Assembly (NCBI GenBank): GCA_002869145.1
Contig: PKTM01000019.1
Coordinates: 1 to 64,000 of the forward strand
Origin: Denitrovibrio sp.
GTDB lineage: Bacteria; Chrysiogenota; Deferribacteres; Deferribacterales; Geovibrionaceae
Reading direction: 5' to 3'
Length of the DNA stretch: 64,000 nucleotides
Positions 48,007-57,789 of the stretch are shown one piece after another; position 1 is the first letter of the stretch; each line of letters opens with the position of its first letter. Under the pieces are notes generated by a model that was not told where the DNA came from, did not search any database, and worked only from the letters and a program-made list of their open reading frames with translations. Position numbers and translations under genes: made by a program.

Positions 48007-49872
48007 TTATTTAACGTTTTCTGTTAATACTTTTGTGAGAAGGTTCGTGAACCTGCCGATGTCTTCCGGCATGTTACCTTCCAGTATAAGTGCCTGAGTG
48101 TAGAGCAGTTCACCTATATCGGTCACTTTTGCGCTTTCAGCGTTCTTTTCAAACTCTGCATTCAGCGCCACAACAAGCTCGTGATCAGGGTTTAGCTCCA
48201 GTATCTTCTGACGTGCAGGTACATTCTGCCCCATAGCTTTTAACATAGCTTCCATCTGGGGATCAATGTCGCCATCGCCTGACACAAGAACACACGGCGA
48301 GTTTTTAAGTCTTGCTGAGAGCCTTACTTCGCTCACCTTTTCACCGAGCATGTCTTTTAATTTGTCGGTAAGCTTTCCGAAAGTTTTAGTAGATTCTTCC
48401 TTCTCCTCTTTGGACTGAAGGTCGATGTCGCCTTTAAGTATGGATTTGAACTGCTTGTCCTTATACTTCATCAGGCTGGAGATAACAATGTCGTCTATCT
48501 CGTCTGTCATAAAGAGCACTTCGAGGTCTTTCTCTTTAAGTGTTTCCAGATATGGAGAATTCTCAAGTTCTTTTCGGTTTTTACCTGTTATATAGTAAAT
48601 TTCGTTCTGCTCAGTCTTCATCCGTGACATATAGTCAGATAATGTAGTGTATTTGCCGTTTTCAGTGGCTGTGGACTGAACAAGCAGCAGATCTGCAATC
48701 TCTTCTTTGCGGGAGAAATCGAAGTGAAGGCCTTCTTTCAGAACCCTTCCGAACTGCTCATAAAAATCCACATAAGTATCATACTCTTTCTCTTTCATTG
48801 TTTTGAGAGTTTCCAGAACTTTCTTGGTAATATTTTTGCGTATGATCTCTATCATTTTATTGTTCTGAAGTATCTCTCTGGACACGTTCAGCGGAAGATC
48901 AGATGAATCCACAACGCCTTTAATAAAGCGCAGATAGGTAGGCACCAGTTCCTCGCAGTTTTCCATTATCTGGACCCTGTGCACATAAAGAGCCGGGCCT
49001 GATTTGAAATCCTGATATAAAATATTCATAGGGGCAGTTTTCGGGATGTATAAGAGTACAGAGAATTCTGTAGTTCCTTCAGCCCTGTAGTGTATAGTTT
49101 TCAGAGGTTCAGTGAAATCTCTGGTCACATGTTTGTAGAACTCAGAATATTCCTCGTTAGACACCTCTGTTTTGTCCTTTAACCAGATGGCCTTCATGGA
49201 GTTCAGAATCTCTTCTTCAACAACGTCATCTTTGACAGTGTCCATTACTACCGGGTAGTTGATGTAGTCAGAGTATTTTTTTACAATATCCTTTATCTCA
49301 AAATCCTCGAGATATTCCTTACAATCCTCTTTCAGCTGGAGAATAACATCTGTACCTTTTGTAGTCTTTTCTTGTCTATCCACTGTGAAGTTGCCATCGG
49401 CTTCTGATTCCCATATGATGCCTACTGATTTGTCCTCGCCTGCTTTTCTGCTGAGTACGGTAACTTTGTCTGCCACAATAAAGCTGGAATAAAACCCCAC
49501 ACCGAACTGGCCTATCATCTCTGGATTGTCCTTAACGTCCTTTGACTCCAGAGCTTTAATGAACTCTTTTGTTCCCGAATGAGCAATGGTTCCCAGAGCT
49601 TCAACAATTTCGTTCTTTGTCATCCCTATGCCGTTGTCGGATACGGTTAAAGTTCCTGCATCTTTATCTAAGATAATTTTAATTTTGTAGTCTGCGTCCC
49701 CTTCGGCAAGAGCGTCATTTCTGATGGACTCGAAACGGAGCTTGTCTACAGCATCTGAGGCGTTTGATATAAGCTCTCTGAGGAAAATCTCCTTATGTGA
49801 ATAAAGAGAGTGGATCATCAGTTCAAGAAGCTTATTCACTTCCGTTTTGAACTGCATAGTTTCCTGTGCCAT
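48007..49872 (-). CDS. htpG: Chaperone HtpG (Hsp90)
   Basis: 621 residues, full length for bacterial Hsp90. The N-terminal GHKL ATPase domain has LRELISNASDAVDKLRFES, LTVSDNGIGMTKNEIV and GQFGVGFYSSFIVADKV. The middle domain has ADLLLVQSTATENGKYTTLS-type sequence and LPLNVSREILQNN. The C-terminal dimerisation domain ends near LLTKVLTENVK. Cytosolic, ATP-driven client remodelling, acting with DnaK under stress. GGAGGATTACA precedes the ATG at 49872. Monocistronic, with a terminator at 47,981. Confidence 0.98.
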   Translation of the reverse strand: MAQETMQFKTEVNKLLELMIHSLYSHKEIFLRELISNASDAVDKLRFESIRNDALAEGDADYKIKIILDKDAGTLTVSDNGIGMTKNEIVEALGTIAHSGTKEFIKALESKDVKDNPEMIGQFGVGFYSSFIVADKVTVLSRKAGEDKSVGIIWESEADGNFTVDRQEKTTKGTDVILQLKEDCKEYLEDFEIKDIVKKYSDYINYPVVMDTVKDDVVEEEILNSMKAIWLKDKTEVSNEEYSEFYKHVTRDFTEPLKTIHYRAEGTTEFSVLLYIPKTAPMNILYQDFKSGPALYVHRVQIMENCEELVPTYLRFIKGVVDSSDLPLNVSREILQNNKMIEIIRKNITKKVLETLKTMKEKEYDTYVDFYEQFGRVLKEGLHFDFSRKEEIADLLLVQSTATENGKYTTLSDYMSRMKTEQNEIYYITGKNRKELENSPYLETLKEKDLEVLFMTDEIDDIVISSLMKYKDKQFKSILKGDIDLQSKEEKEESTKTFGKLTDKLKDMLGEKVSEVRLSARLKNSPCVLVSGDGDIDPQMEAMLKAMGQNVPARQKILELNPDHELVVALNAEFEKNAESAKVTDIGELLYTQALILEGNMPEDIGRFTNLLTKVLTENVK

Positions 49873-50058
49873 TGTAATCCTCCTAAATGGTAAATGTTTA
49901 TTAATATTTTACTTTGTTGATTAAATTATACATGACTTGTAGGTTTAAATAATATACAAAAGTGTGAAAAAATCAAGGGGGCAATGCGCACTATTTATTA
50001 TAACGAAGCTGTTACAGCTGTTATCCACCCAGTTGTGTGTCCTTTATTCTGTTAACTA

Positions 50059-51378
50059 TTAGTCAAATTTTTTGTTAAATTGCTTCTCCAGCATTATGTT
50101 CAGAATTGTCCTGTCGGTTTCTACCATTCCAACGCTTGCCAACGTACCTATGTTTCTCATGGTTTGTTCAGGTGAATCTGCTGAAAGCCCATCTGTGGGC
50201 TGCACAACAACCCCTTGCAGTGAAAGCAGTGATGCGGTGACTGCTGTGCCGGCTGCTGTTGCGAGCTTTAGTGAACATCCCGCCTTTGCACCGTCGCAGA
50301 TAACTCCGGCCAAATCGTGCGTATGGTTTATGATTGAACCAGCAATATGATTGGCCGTGCCGCCGAGCATGTAGGTTATCCCCGCTGCTGCACCTGCTCC
50401 TGCCGCCACAGAACATCCGCATATTGCAGACAATCTGCCTGTATGCGCCTTAATATACGCCGTTACTAGATGTGAGAGCGCTATTGCTTCTAATACTGTT
50501 TTTTCACTTTCCAGCTCTATAAAGTCTTTAACCGCCCATATCGGCAGCATTGCTGTCAGCCCGTGGTTCCCGCTGCCCGCAGAGCTCATAGCCGGCATTG
50601 ATACTCCAGACATCCTCGCATCAGATGCGGATGAGGCTAGTATACGTGCTGCCACACCCATATCTTTTTTGATCAGCTTAGATCTTATGCTCCTCTCCAG
50701 AGCTCTGCCAATGCCAAGTCCGGCACCGTTTTTAAGGCCGAACTCTGCGAGACGCAGATTTGTATCCACACCTTCTTTTATAAACACAAAGTCTTCGTCA
50801 TCCAGATCGTTTATCATTAAAAGCAGGTCGGACAGCTCTAAGGTGGTGAGCCACTTCTCCATCCTTGCAATATCTTTCTTGTTATCTGTATCTTCGTCAC
50901 ATGCAGAGTCGAGTTCTATCTTCTCTCCATTTTTTTTCATAACAGACAGGTTATTATGAAACATTCTGATCTCTGCTTCTGCGGTATCCTCATCAGTCTC
51001 TATAAATACATTAATATATATCCCCTGTATGTCACGGTTCAGCTCTGTTTTGATTATCTTAGACTCAGCCATAGCTTCTGCTTTTGCCAGACCTTCAGGG
51101 GTTAGACAATCCAGAACCTCCAGAGTCTTTTTGTGGTCTCCAGCCATTATTCCGAGTGCCACTGCCAGTTCCACACCGCACTTGCCTTTGGTTCCCGGGA
51201 TAGATACTGCCAGAGCGTTTTTATACATGTTGGCATCTATGGATAATTTCACAGATTTGATTTTTGATCTGTCTATGAGTGATGCGGCGGCTGATGCTGC
51301 CAGTGCAACAGCTACAGGTTCAGTGCAGCCGAGAGCCAGTGTTACTTCCATCTGAAGAATATCTTTTACTTTATACAT
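50059..51378 (-). CDS. L-cysteine desulfidase / serine dehydratase-like protein (UPF0597, CyuA type)
   Basis: 439 residues. Family marks are MEVTLALGCTEPVAVALAAS at the N-terminus (first cluster Cys), SIPGTKGKCGVELAVALGIM, ICGCSVAAGAGAAAGITYML and CDGAKAGCSLKLATAAGTAV (remaining cluster Cys). These enzymes use a [4Fe-4S] cluster to split L-cysteine into pyruvate, ammonia and sulfide, and are typical of anaerobes. Cytosolic. No transporter (CyuP) is adjacent. It is divergent from the NFACT gene, with 110 bp between. The ribosome site is weak, although the start matches the family N-terminus well. Confidence 0.9.
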   Translation of the reverse strand: MYKVKDILQMEVTLALGCTEPVAVALAASAAASLIDRSKIKSVKLSIDANMYKNALAVSIPGTKGKCGVELAVALGIMAGDHKKTLEVLDCLTPEGLAKAEAMAESKIIKTELNRDIQGIYINVFIETDEDTAEAEIRMFHNNLSVMKKNGEKIELDSACDEDTDNKKDIARMEKWLTTLELSDLLLMINDLDDEDFVFIKEGVDTNLRLAEFGLKNGAGLGIGRALERSIRSKLIKKDMGVAARILASSASDARMSGVSMPAMSSAGSGNHGLTAMLPIWAVKDFIELESEKTVLEAIALSHLVTAYIKAHTGRLSAICGCSVAAGAGAAAGITYMLGGTANHIAGSIINHTHDLAGVICDGAKAGCSLKLATAAGTAVTASLLSLQGVVVQPTDGLSADSPEQTMRNIGTLASVGMVETDRTILNIMLEKQFNKKFD

Positions 51379-51488
51379 TAATTAATCTCACTGTTAGTTT
51401 GCGTGTTATCCATCTTATTAAATCTATGATTTATTTTCATCAACTTTATATAGTATAATGAACATTCTATCGTTAAAAGGGGAAGAAA

Positions 51489-53024
51489 TTGGACGGACTG
51501 AGCATCACTAAAGCTGTAAATATTATACGGGACAGATACCTACATAAAAAGATCACAAAAGTTACTGTTACAGAGGATTCTATATGTCTGGGTATATACT
51601 CCAAAGACAGAGCTTCTGTGTATATCCGTGTGACGGGTGGGAAGCCTTCCGTGCATACAGTTTTTTCTCAGATCGGCATAGATGACAAGTTTTTAAGCAG
51701 GCTCAACGGCGGTGCGATAACAGACATAGGATGCCGAAAATACGACCGTGTGCTCTGGTTCGAGATAGAAAAACGAAGGCCTAGCGGGAAGATGGAGAAG
51801 CACAAGCTTATATTTGAGCTGATAGGCAAGATGGCAAATGCCATGCTTTTAAACGAGGAAGGTATGATCATCTGGACTTTTTGCAAAAATAACGCTGACG
51901 CAGACAGACAGATGGGGGTGGGGCAGACTTATCAGATGCCTAAGACCAACAAAAGCCAGACACTGGAAAGACATGAAAGTAATAATTTTGCAGAATTGCT
52001 GGGTTTTTACCCTGTAACAGTTAAACATGCTGCAAAATATATGGAAAACAACTATTCATTTGCAGAAACAGCAATATATATAAAAGAATCACTGGAAGAA
52101 GGTACTGATTTTTATCTCGATGACTCAGGCAGGCTGATACCTTTTAAGCCTTATGACGCTTTCGAAAAGATAGATTTTGATAAAATAGGCGAGATGACAC
52201 CTCAGATATCAAAAGCAAAGAAGGATGAGAGCATCCGAAGGCGCTTGGAACGATATTTCGAGAAACAGGGGGAGAAATATCTCAACCTGAAAGACAAGCT
52301 GAAGCTTGAGCTGGAAAACGCTGAAAAGCATGAAGACACAGCTAGGCTGGCAGAGCTTCTTAAGAGCAATATGCATAAGCTGAAAGGAGCCGAAGGAAGT
52401 GTGGAGCTTGACGAATATACGACTGAAGGTGTGACCAAAGTTAATTACACTATCCCCGAAGGTTTTGATGTGAACAAAGAGGTTTCAAAGCTTTATAAAA
52501 AAGCTGAGAAGCTGAGACGGTCATTACCACTTTTAAAGACCCGAATAGAGGAAGTTGATAATAATATTGATTCTGCACTGGAGCAGCTTTATTTTGCGGG
52601 CATGTCAAAGGATGACGAACTGCGAGAGCTGGCTGCTGAGATGAAAAAGAATGAGCCGAAACAGCAAAAGAAGCAGACCAGCCAGAAAGCTTTTGAAAAA
52701 ATTCAGATTGGTGATGGGACAGCTTATATTGGCAGGAACTCAGTAAGTAACCATAGGCTGGTTTTTCAGTTTGCGAACCCTTCTGACTGGTGGTTTCATG
52801 CGCAGAAGATTCCCTCTGCACATATTATTTTCCGCAAAGACGGACAGATCACTCAGGAGGAGATAGAGAGGTGCGCCTCTATAGTGGCAGGGTACAGCAA
52901 GGCAAAAAATGACCTTAAGGTGACCGTGGATTATACACGGAAAAAACATGTGAAAAAACCGAAGAACACACCGCCGGGCTTTGTGATATATCACCGATTT
53001 TTTTCTGTGATAGTGGAACCTTAG
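51489..53024 (+). CDS. rqcH: NFACT family protein, RqcH (ribosome quality control)
   Basis: 511 residues starting at TTG 51489 (AAGGGGAAG upstream). NFACT-N domain: LSITKAVNIIRDRYLHKKIT, YDRVLWFEIEKR (the Asp-Arg pair needed for alanine tailing) and LIFELIGKMANAMLL. Two helix-hairpin and coiled-coil segments occupy residues about 250-390, and the NFACT-R domain has NPSDWWFHAQKIPSAHIIF. RqcH binds stalled 50S subunits with peptidyl-tRNA and recruits tRNA-Ala to add C-terminal alanine tails. It is slightly shorter than Bacillus RqcH (570 aa), mostly in the C-terminal part. It is followed by a 104-aa gene and rtcB, an RNA-repair neighbour. Confidence 0.93.
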   Translation: MDGLSITKAVNIIRDRYLHKKITKVTVTEDSICLGIYSKDRASVYIRVTGGKPSVHTVFSQIGIDDKFLSRLNGGAITDIGCRKYDRVLWFEIEKRRPSGKMEKHKLIFELIGKMANAMLLNEEGMIIWTFCKNNADADRQMGVGQTYQMPKTNKSQTLERHESNNFAELLGFYPVTVKHAAKYMENNYSFAETAIYIKESLEEGTDFYLDDSGRLIPFKPYDAFEKIDFDKIGEMTPQISKAKKDESIRRRLERYFEKQGEKYLNLKDKLKLELENAEKHEDTARLAELLKSNMHKLKGAEGSVELDEYTTEGVTKVNYTIPEGFDVNKEVSKLYKKAEKLRRSLPLLKTRIEEVDNNIDSALEQLYFAGMSKDDELRELAAEMKKNEPKQQKKQTSQKAFEKIQIGDGTAYIGRNSVSNHRLVFQFANPSDWWFHAQKIPSAHIIFRKDGQITQEEIERCASIVAGYSKAKNDLKVTVDYTRKKHVKKPKNTPPGFVIYHRFFSVIVEP

Positions 53025-53058
53025 CTTTTGGAAATAAATAATTAACCGGAGATAAATT

Positions 53059-53373
53059 ATGGAAAAGATGGAGATGCTGAAGAAGAAAGCAATATTTCAG
53101 GCCGCAAGAAGAGCGATTCTTGAAAATGAGGTATTTTTGAAAGAGTTTGTTGTGGAGCACCTGCCGGAGGATTATAACGAGCAGGATATGGTTGATTTTA
53201 ATTATATGCTGGAGAAAATATTCGATAACGACCTTTTTGATATTGTTATGGGTAATAAGCAGCCTTCAGACTTCGAAGGGGTATATAACCAGCGCTTCCT
53301 TACTGACATAGCTGATTTTGCCGTTAAAAAGAGGGAAGCTATAAAGTCAAATGTAGACAAGAGGATATTATAA
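53059..53373 (+). CDS. Small hypothetical protein cotranscribed with rtcB
   Basis: 104 residues, helical (LKKKAIFQAARRAILENEVF, DYNEQDMVDFNYMLEKIFDN), with no recognised domain. ACCGGAG lies before ATG 53059. It is 34 bp after the NFACT gene, and its stop overlaps the apparent start of rtcB, so the three genes form an operon. Translational coupling to rtcB seems likely. A role in RNA repair or ribosome rescue would suit the context but is only inferred. Confidence 0.75.
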   Translation: MEKMEMLKKKAIFQAARRAILENEVFLKEFVVEHLPEDYNEQDMVDFNYMLEKIFDNDLFDIVMGNKQPSDFEGVYNQRFLTDIADFAVKKREAIKSNVDKRIL

Positions 53374-53417
53374 AAGAACTTTATAAAAACTGTTATCAGC
53401 TGGAGATAGAAGAGGGG

Positions 53418-54770
53418 ATGAACTGTTCCCCTGTGGTTTTCACTGATGCAGAAGGTTTTAAAACTGCAAAAGCTGACGGAAGCCTTAGACAGGTCAGAAA
53501 TACTGCAATGCTTCCGGGCGCTGTTAGCGTTTCTGCCATGCCGGACATCCATCACGGGTACGGCATGCCCATTGGCGGAGTACTTGCCACAGGAGGTTCT
53601 GATGCCTGTATTTCTCCGGGCGCAGTGGGCTACGACATAAATTGCGGAGTCAGATACTACTCATTTAACATTTCAAAAGAAGACGCACAAAGCTTTATGC
53701 CTGATCTGGTGAAATCACTGTACCGGGCTGTCCCTTCCGGTGTCGGAAAAGGGGGGGATATTCATCTGAACGCAAAAGAGATTCATAAATTGCTAAGTAT
53801 GGGCGCTAAATGGTCTGTTCAGGCGGGATATGGAACAGAAGCAGACCTTGAAAGTGTCGAATCAGCCGGCCGGCTTGATTTTGCGGACTCTTCAAAAGTA
53901 TCAGAGCTTGCTTTGAAACGCGGTGCAGATCAGCTTGGAACCCTTGGCTCAGGAAATCATTTTGTAGAGATAGGGTACATTGACGAGGTTTATGATGAGC
54001 CTACAGCAGAGCTTTGGGGGTTGAAAAAAGGGCAGCTTGGCATGATGATTCACACAGGCTCCAGAGGATTAGGGCATCAGGTATGCACTGACTATTCACG
54101 CTCTTTTAAAAAAGCAGTAAAAAAATACAATATTGATATCCCAGACATCCAGCTTGCCTGTGCACCTGTTTCTGCTCAGGAATCAAAAGACTATCTGGGC
54201 GCAATGGGCTGTGCTGCGAACTTTGCCTGGGCTAACAGGCAGGTGATAGGGAGTCTTGCTCTTCAGGCTGTAAGTGATTCTTTGGGCGGTGTGCAGTCTA
54301 ATCTTCTTTATGATCTGGCGCACAACATTTTGAAGTTTGAAGAACATAACGGTATGAAATTGGCTGTGCATAGAAAAGGCGCTACTAGGGCTTTTTCTGC
54401 AGGGCATATTGAGTTGTCAGGCGTTTATAAAAAAACAGGTCAGCCTGTTATTGTTCCTGGTGACATGGGACGATGCTCATTCATTATGAAAGGTGGTGAA
54501 AAGAGTATGGAGCTGTCTCTGGGGTCTGCCTGTCACGGGGCAGGGCGTAAATTGTCGAGGAAAGAGGCCGTTAGAAATGCCAGAGGAAGAAACATTGCTG
54601 CCGAGCTTTCAGCTCAGGGTGTGCATGTTATGGCTGCGGATAAAATGTCGCTTTTTGAAGAGATGCCGGAAGCTTATAAAGATGTGCAGGTTGTCGCAGA
54701 TATTGTTAGTGGTTTGAAGATATCGGAAAAGGTGGTAAAGCTGAAACCATTATGCGTTATCAAGGGGTAG
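53418..54770 (+). CDS. rtcB: RNA-splicing ligase RtcB
   Basis: 450 residues from ATG 53418. It has the RtcB residues: AMPDIHHGYGMPIGGVLA, GAVGYDINCGVRYYSF (metal-binding Asp/Cys), GTLGSGNHFVEI, HTGSRGLGHQVC and LAVHRKGATRAFSAGH, with the histidine that becomes guanylylated. The enzyme joins 2',3'-cyclic phosphate and 5'-OH RNA ends with GTP and Mn(II). Family-like sequence continues upstream of this ATG (KELYKNCYQLEIEEG), so the true start is probably ATA 53370 or ATT 53367, overlapping the stop of the 104-aa gene and preceded by AAGAGG. The 3' end overlaps the convergent kinase gene by 21 bp. Confidence 0.95.
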   Translation: MNCSPVVFTDAEGFKTAKADGSLRQVRNTAMLPGAVSVSAMPDIHHGYGMPIGGVLATGGSDACISPGAVGYDINCGVRYYSFNISKEDAQSFMPDLVKSLYRAVPSGVGKGGDIHLNAKEIHKLLSMGAKWSVQAGYGTEADLESVESAGRLDFADSSKVSELALKRGADQLGTLGSGNHFVEIGYIDEVYDEPTAELWGLKKGQLGMMIHTGSRGLGHQVCTDYSRSFKKAVKKYNIDIPDIQLACAPVSAQESKDYLGAMGCAANFAWANRQVIGSLALQAVSDSLGGVQSNLLYDLAHNILKFEEHNGMKLAVHRKGATRAFSAGHIELSGVYKKTGQPVIVPGDMGRCSFIMKGGEKSMELSLGSACHGAGRKLSRKEAVRNARGRNIAAELSAQGVHVMAADKMSLFEEMPEAYKDVQVVADIVSGLKISEKVVKLKPLCVIKG

Positions 54771-56648
54771 CTCTGGCTTGCTCATTGGGAGATGTATGAT
54801 AAACTCCACCCCCTTATCATTGTTTTTAGCATAAAGTTTACCGCCGAAATGTTCATCAATAATTATCTTGGAAATAAAGAGCCCTATGCCAGTACCTTTC
54901 CCCTCCTCTTTGGTGGTGAAGTAAGGGTCAAATATGCTGGGCATAACATCATCATCTATTCCGCCGGCGTTGTCTTTGAACGTTATTATTATCTCATCAC
55001 CGGAAAGCTTAACAAAGATAGATATAAGCGGGCTTTTTATATTGCGTTCGGCAAAGGCATCTTTGGCGTTCATGATGATGTTTTGCATTACCTGCTTAAA
55101 CTCACCCGCTTGTCCATATATAGTAATCTTGTCATTTGAGCACTCAATATTGAGCAAGTCAGAGCTGAAAGAGTGTTTGCTTGGGCAAACGTCACATTCC
55201 AGTGTGAATTTTATATTGCTATTTGAAAGCTGAGCACTGGTAAGTTTTAAAAGGTCTTTAATAGCGTTGATAATGTTGAAACCCTCCTTCACTTTGTCAG
55301 TGGTGAAAAAGGTTCTGAAATCATCTATGGTCGAAGACATCTCCTGCACTATATTCATAAGGGTGTCTGAGTATTCCTGATATTCTTTTGCGGTGATATC
55401 GCCTTCTACAAATCCATCACATAAAAACTGCTGAATAAGCCCTATGTTGTTCAAAGGCTGTCTCCACTGATGTGCTATGGCGTTTATCATCTGCCCCATG
55501 TCTGCAAATTTCTTCTGCTCAAAAAGCATCTGTTCCATTCTTCTGGTTTTTTCTATTTCAGTTTTAATCTTTTTCTGAAGTCCTTCGTTGAACTCTTCAA
55601 GCTTGACAGTGTTGTTTTTCAGCTTCTCTGTCATATTGTTGAAAGCAATTGCCATATCTCCGATTTCATCATCAGCAAACACAGTTGCTCTTTTGTCCAG
55701 ATCGCCTGCCTCTATCTCGCTGGCTACTTTCGAAAGGTGGTTTATAGGATTTACTATGTACCTGATGTTAAAAGCTATAAGCAGGAGACACATGCTCAGT
55801 GTAAATAACATTACAACTGCTATTATAATCGTTATTCGTCCGATAAGTTTGAGTGCGTTTTCGGTTTTGTGTTCGGATACAACAGTAAAGTATTGATTTC
55901 CGAAGTTTACCTTTTGGTATTTGATATATGCATCTTCATCTTGGAGGCCTTTATCGATTTTTTGGAATGTGACATTATAGTTGATATTTTTAAGCACAAG
56001 CGAAGGGTTCGGATGTGCTACCAGTCTGCCATTAGAATCTAGGATATATACTGACTGTCCCGGCTGAACAGTGATATTTGCCAGCATGTTCCAGATAGGT
56101 TTCAGCCTGAGCGACACCAGCATGACTCCGTTTATTTTATTTGTCTTTGGGTCAGAAAGGTCAAAGGATATGTTTATAATAGGCTCGCCGGTCTCTTCAA
56201 TAAAGCGGACATCACCGTAGTACACTGATCTGTTGAGTTTTGGGAAAAGAAATTCAATCTCTTTTGAGTAATTTTTATGCTCTATAAGGCTCGTTATTTT
56301 ATATCTGTGCACATGTGCTTTTTCGCGCCCTTCATCATCTAATAGAATAATTTCGTCGAAATTATTGTTGAACATCAGCTGAGATATAAGTCTTTCTGTG
56401 AGCAGTCTGTTGTCATTGTATGGAAGTTCCTGAAGTTCTGTTGCCTGCTGCATCTGTGTAACATTATAATTTACATAGTTTTCAAATTCTGAGGACACTC
56501 TTTTTATCATCTGAGTGTGTATTATATTTAAATGGCTTACATGAGAGGCTTTTACGTGAGTGAGAAGAAATATTGCGCTGATCGTTATTGGTATAATGAC
56601 AAGCAAAACAAACGATACAACTACTTTTAATTTCAAACTTTTAAACAT
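54750..56648 (-). CDS. Membrane sensor histidine kinase with extracytoplasmic Cache-type domain
   Basis: 632 residues. TM1 is at about 8-29 (VVVSFVLLVIIPITISAIFL). A periplasmic region of about 240 residues with Cache features (FDEIILLDDEGREKAHVHRY, GQSVYILDSNGRLVAHPNPS) follows, then TM2 (about 275-297) and a HAMP domain (NPINHLSKVASEIEAGDLDK, DEIGDMAIAFNNMTEKLKNN). After a coiled coil comes the kinase core, with FADMGQMINAIAHQWRQPLN and a C-terminal ATPase with GKGTGIGLFISKIII. The core is nearly the same as that of the kinase at 45,805. Its start is 1 bp after the stop of the 56,650 binding-protein gene, so the binding protein may present a ligand to the sensor. No receiver is adjacent. 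Confidence 0.92.
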   Translation of the reverse strand: MFKSLKLKVVVSFVLLVIIPITISAIFLLTHVKASHVSHLNIIHTQMIKRVSSEFENYVNYNVTQMQQATELQELPYNDNRLLTERLISQLMFNNNFDEIILLDDEGREKAHVHRYKITSLIEHKNYSKEIEFLFPKLNRSVYYGDVRFIEETGEPIINISFDLSDPKTNKINGVMLVSLRLKPIWNMLANITVQPGQSVYILDSNGRLVAHPNPSLVLKNINYNVTFQKIDKGLQDEDAYIKYQKVNFGNQYFTVVSEHKTENALKLIGRITIIIAVVMLFTLSMCLLLIAFNIRYIVNPINHLSKVASEIEAGDLDKRATVFADDEIGDMAIAFNNMTEKLKNNTVKLEEFNEGLQKKIKTEIEKTRRMEQMLFEQKKFADMGQMINAIAHQWRQPLNNIGLIQQFLCDGFVEGDITAKEYQEYSDTLMNIVQEMSSTIDDFRTFFTTDKVKEGFNIINAIKDLLKLTSAQLSNSNIKFTLECDVCPSKHSFSSDLLNIECSNDKITIYGQAGEFKQVMQNIIMNAKDAFAERNIKSPLISIFVKLSGDEIIITFKDNAGGIDDDVMPSIFDPYFTTKEEGKGTGIGLFISKIIIDEHFGGKLYAKNNDKGVEFIIHLPMSKPELPLDNA

Positions 56649-56649
56649 T

Positions 56650-57627
56650 CTATTGCCTTATAATCAATGAGTTGCTAAGCAGGTAATCCGGGATTTCAAT
56701 ACCTATTTTTTCAGCAGTGCTCATATTTATTGTGATTTTAAAGTCTGATATCTCAACTGGGATTTCTGATGGTTTAGTTCCGCCGAGCACCATGTGAACT
56801 ATTCTGGCTGCCTGTGCGCCCAGATCTCTTATGCTGAAACCGTATGAAAATAGAGCTCCTTCATATACACCCTCTTGTTGGGGACATGTGTATGGGATTT
56901 TATTTTCAATGGCAAAATCAGCTATCTTTTTGTTTAATGCGACCATCATGGAGTCTGTAGGCACAAAAATGGCTTCAATTTCATCAGGTATTGATAAGAC
57001 CTGTTCTTCCAGCTCCTGCTCGCTCGTAATTTCAAACATGTGCAGATTCAGGTCAAGCCCTATCGCTATCTGTTTCAGTTCATCTACCCCGATTCTGGGA
57101 CTTGTATCATTTGGGTTATAAGGTATAGCTATTGTTTTTATATCTGGAGTTAGTTTTTTTAGCAATTCCAGTCTGCGTGGTTCCTGCGGACCAAAGGTAA
57201 CTCCTGTGATGTTGCCGCCGGGAAACTTCATACTATCTACGATACCTGCTTTTACGGGTGTGCTGACAGGGCCGAAAACAATAGGTATGTTTGTGTCCTT
57301 GGTGGCAGCTTTTGCTGCGATAACCGCAGGCGTTGACATAGCATAAAAGATATCAGGTTTAAGTGCGACCAGTCTTTTTGCCTCTTCTAAAAGCTTTGCT
57401 TTGTCACGGATGTATCCTCTATAGATCACTTCGAGGTTTTTATCTTTATCATAGCCGTATTTTGTAAGTTCCTGCAAAAGACCTTCCAGAGCACTGTCTG
57501 CTGCCGGACTGTAGTTTATCACTGCAAGTTTATAAACATGTGGGTTTTTTTTCAGAGAGATAAGACCGTAAATAATAAATGAGCATGCAACAATTAAAAA
57601 TAAAATTAAAGCTGTCTGTTTTTTCAT
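56650..57627 (-). CDS. ABC-type substrate-binding protein (PF04392, TrpX-like)
   Basis: 325 residues. The N-terminal hydrophobic segment (TALILFLIVACSFIIYGLIS) acts as signal peptide or anchor. The periplasmic-binding fold of the ABC_sub_bind family follows: YKLAVINYSPAADSALEGLL, LKPDIFYAMSTPAVIAAKAA, IPIVFGPVSTPVKAGIVDSM, NITGVTFGPQEPRRLELLKK, PDEIEAIFVPTDSMMVALNK and FSYGFSIRDLGAQAARIVHM. No permease or ATPase genes follow; instead the next gene, one base on, is a histidine kinase. A sensory rather than transport role is therefore favoured. Ligand unknown; tryptophan or other aromatic compounds are known for relatives. Confidence 0.88.
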   Translation of the reverse strand: MKKQTALILFLIVACSFIIYGLISLKKNPHVYKLAVINYSPAADSALEGLLQELTKYGYDKDKNLEVIYRGYIRDKAKLLEEAKRLVALKPDIFYAMSTPAVIAAKAATKDTNIPIVFGPVSTPVKAGIVDSMKFPGGNITGVTFGPQEPRRLELLKKLTPDIKTIAIPYNPNDTSPRIGVDELKQIAIGLDLNLHMFEITSEQELEEQVLSIPDEIEAIFVPTDSMMVALNKKIADFAIENKIPYTCPQQEGVYEGALFSYGFSIRDLGAQAARIVHMVLGGTKPSEIPVEISDFKITINMSTAEKIGIEIPDYLLSNSLIIRQ

Positions 57628-57789
57628 GCAGTTTGATCCATATTTTTATGTATTTTCTAGTATATACAATATTTTGTATAATGTAAGTAGATAATTACTA
57701 CTGCTTGACTAAAAAACTATTTAAAAATAGGATGTAAAATAAATTAATTCGAATATTTTAGGCAATATATTAAAGTTTTAAGGTGAAAA

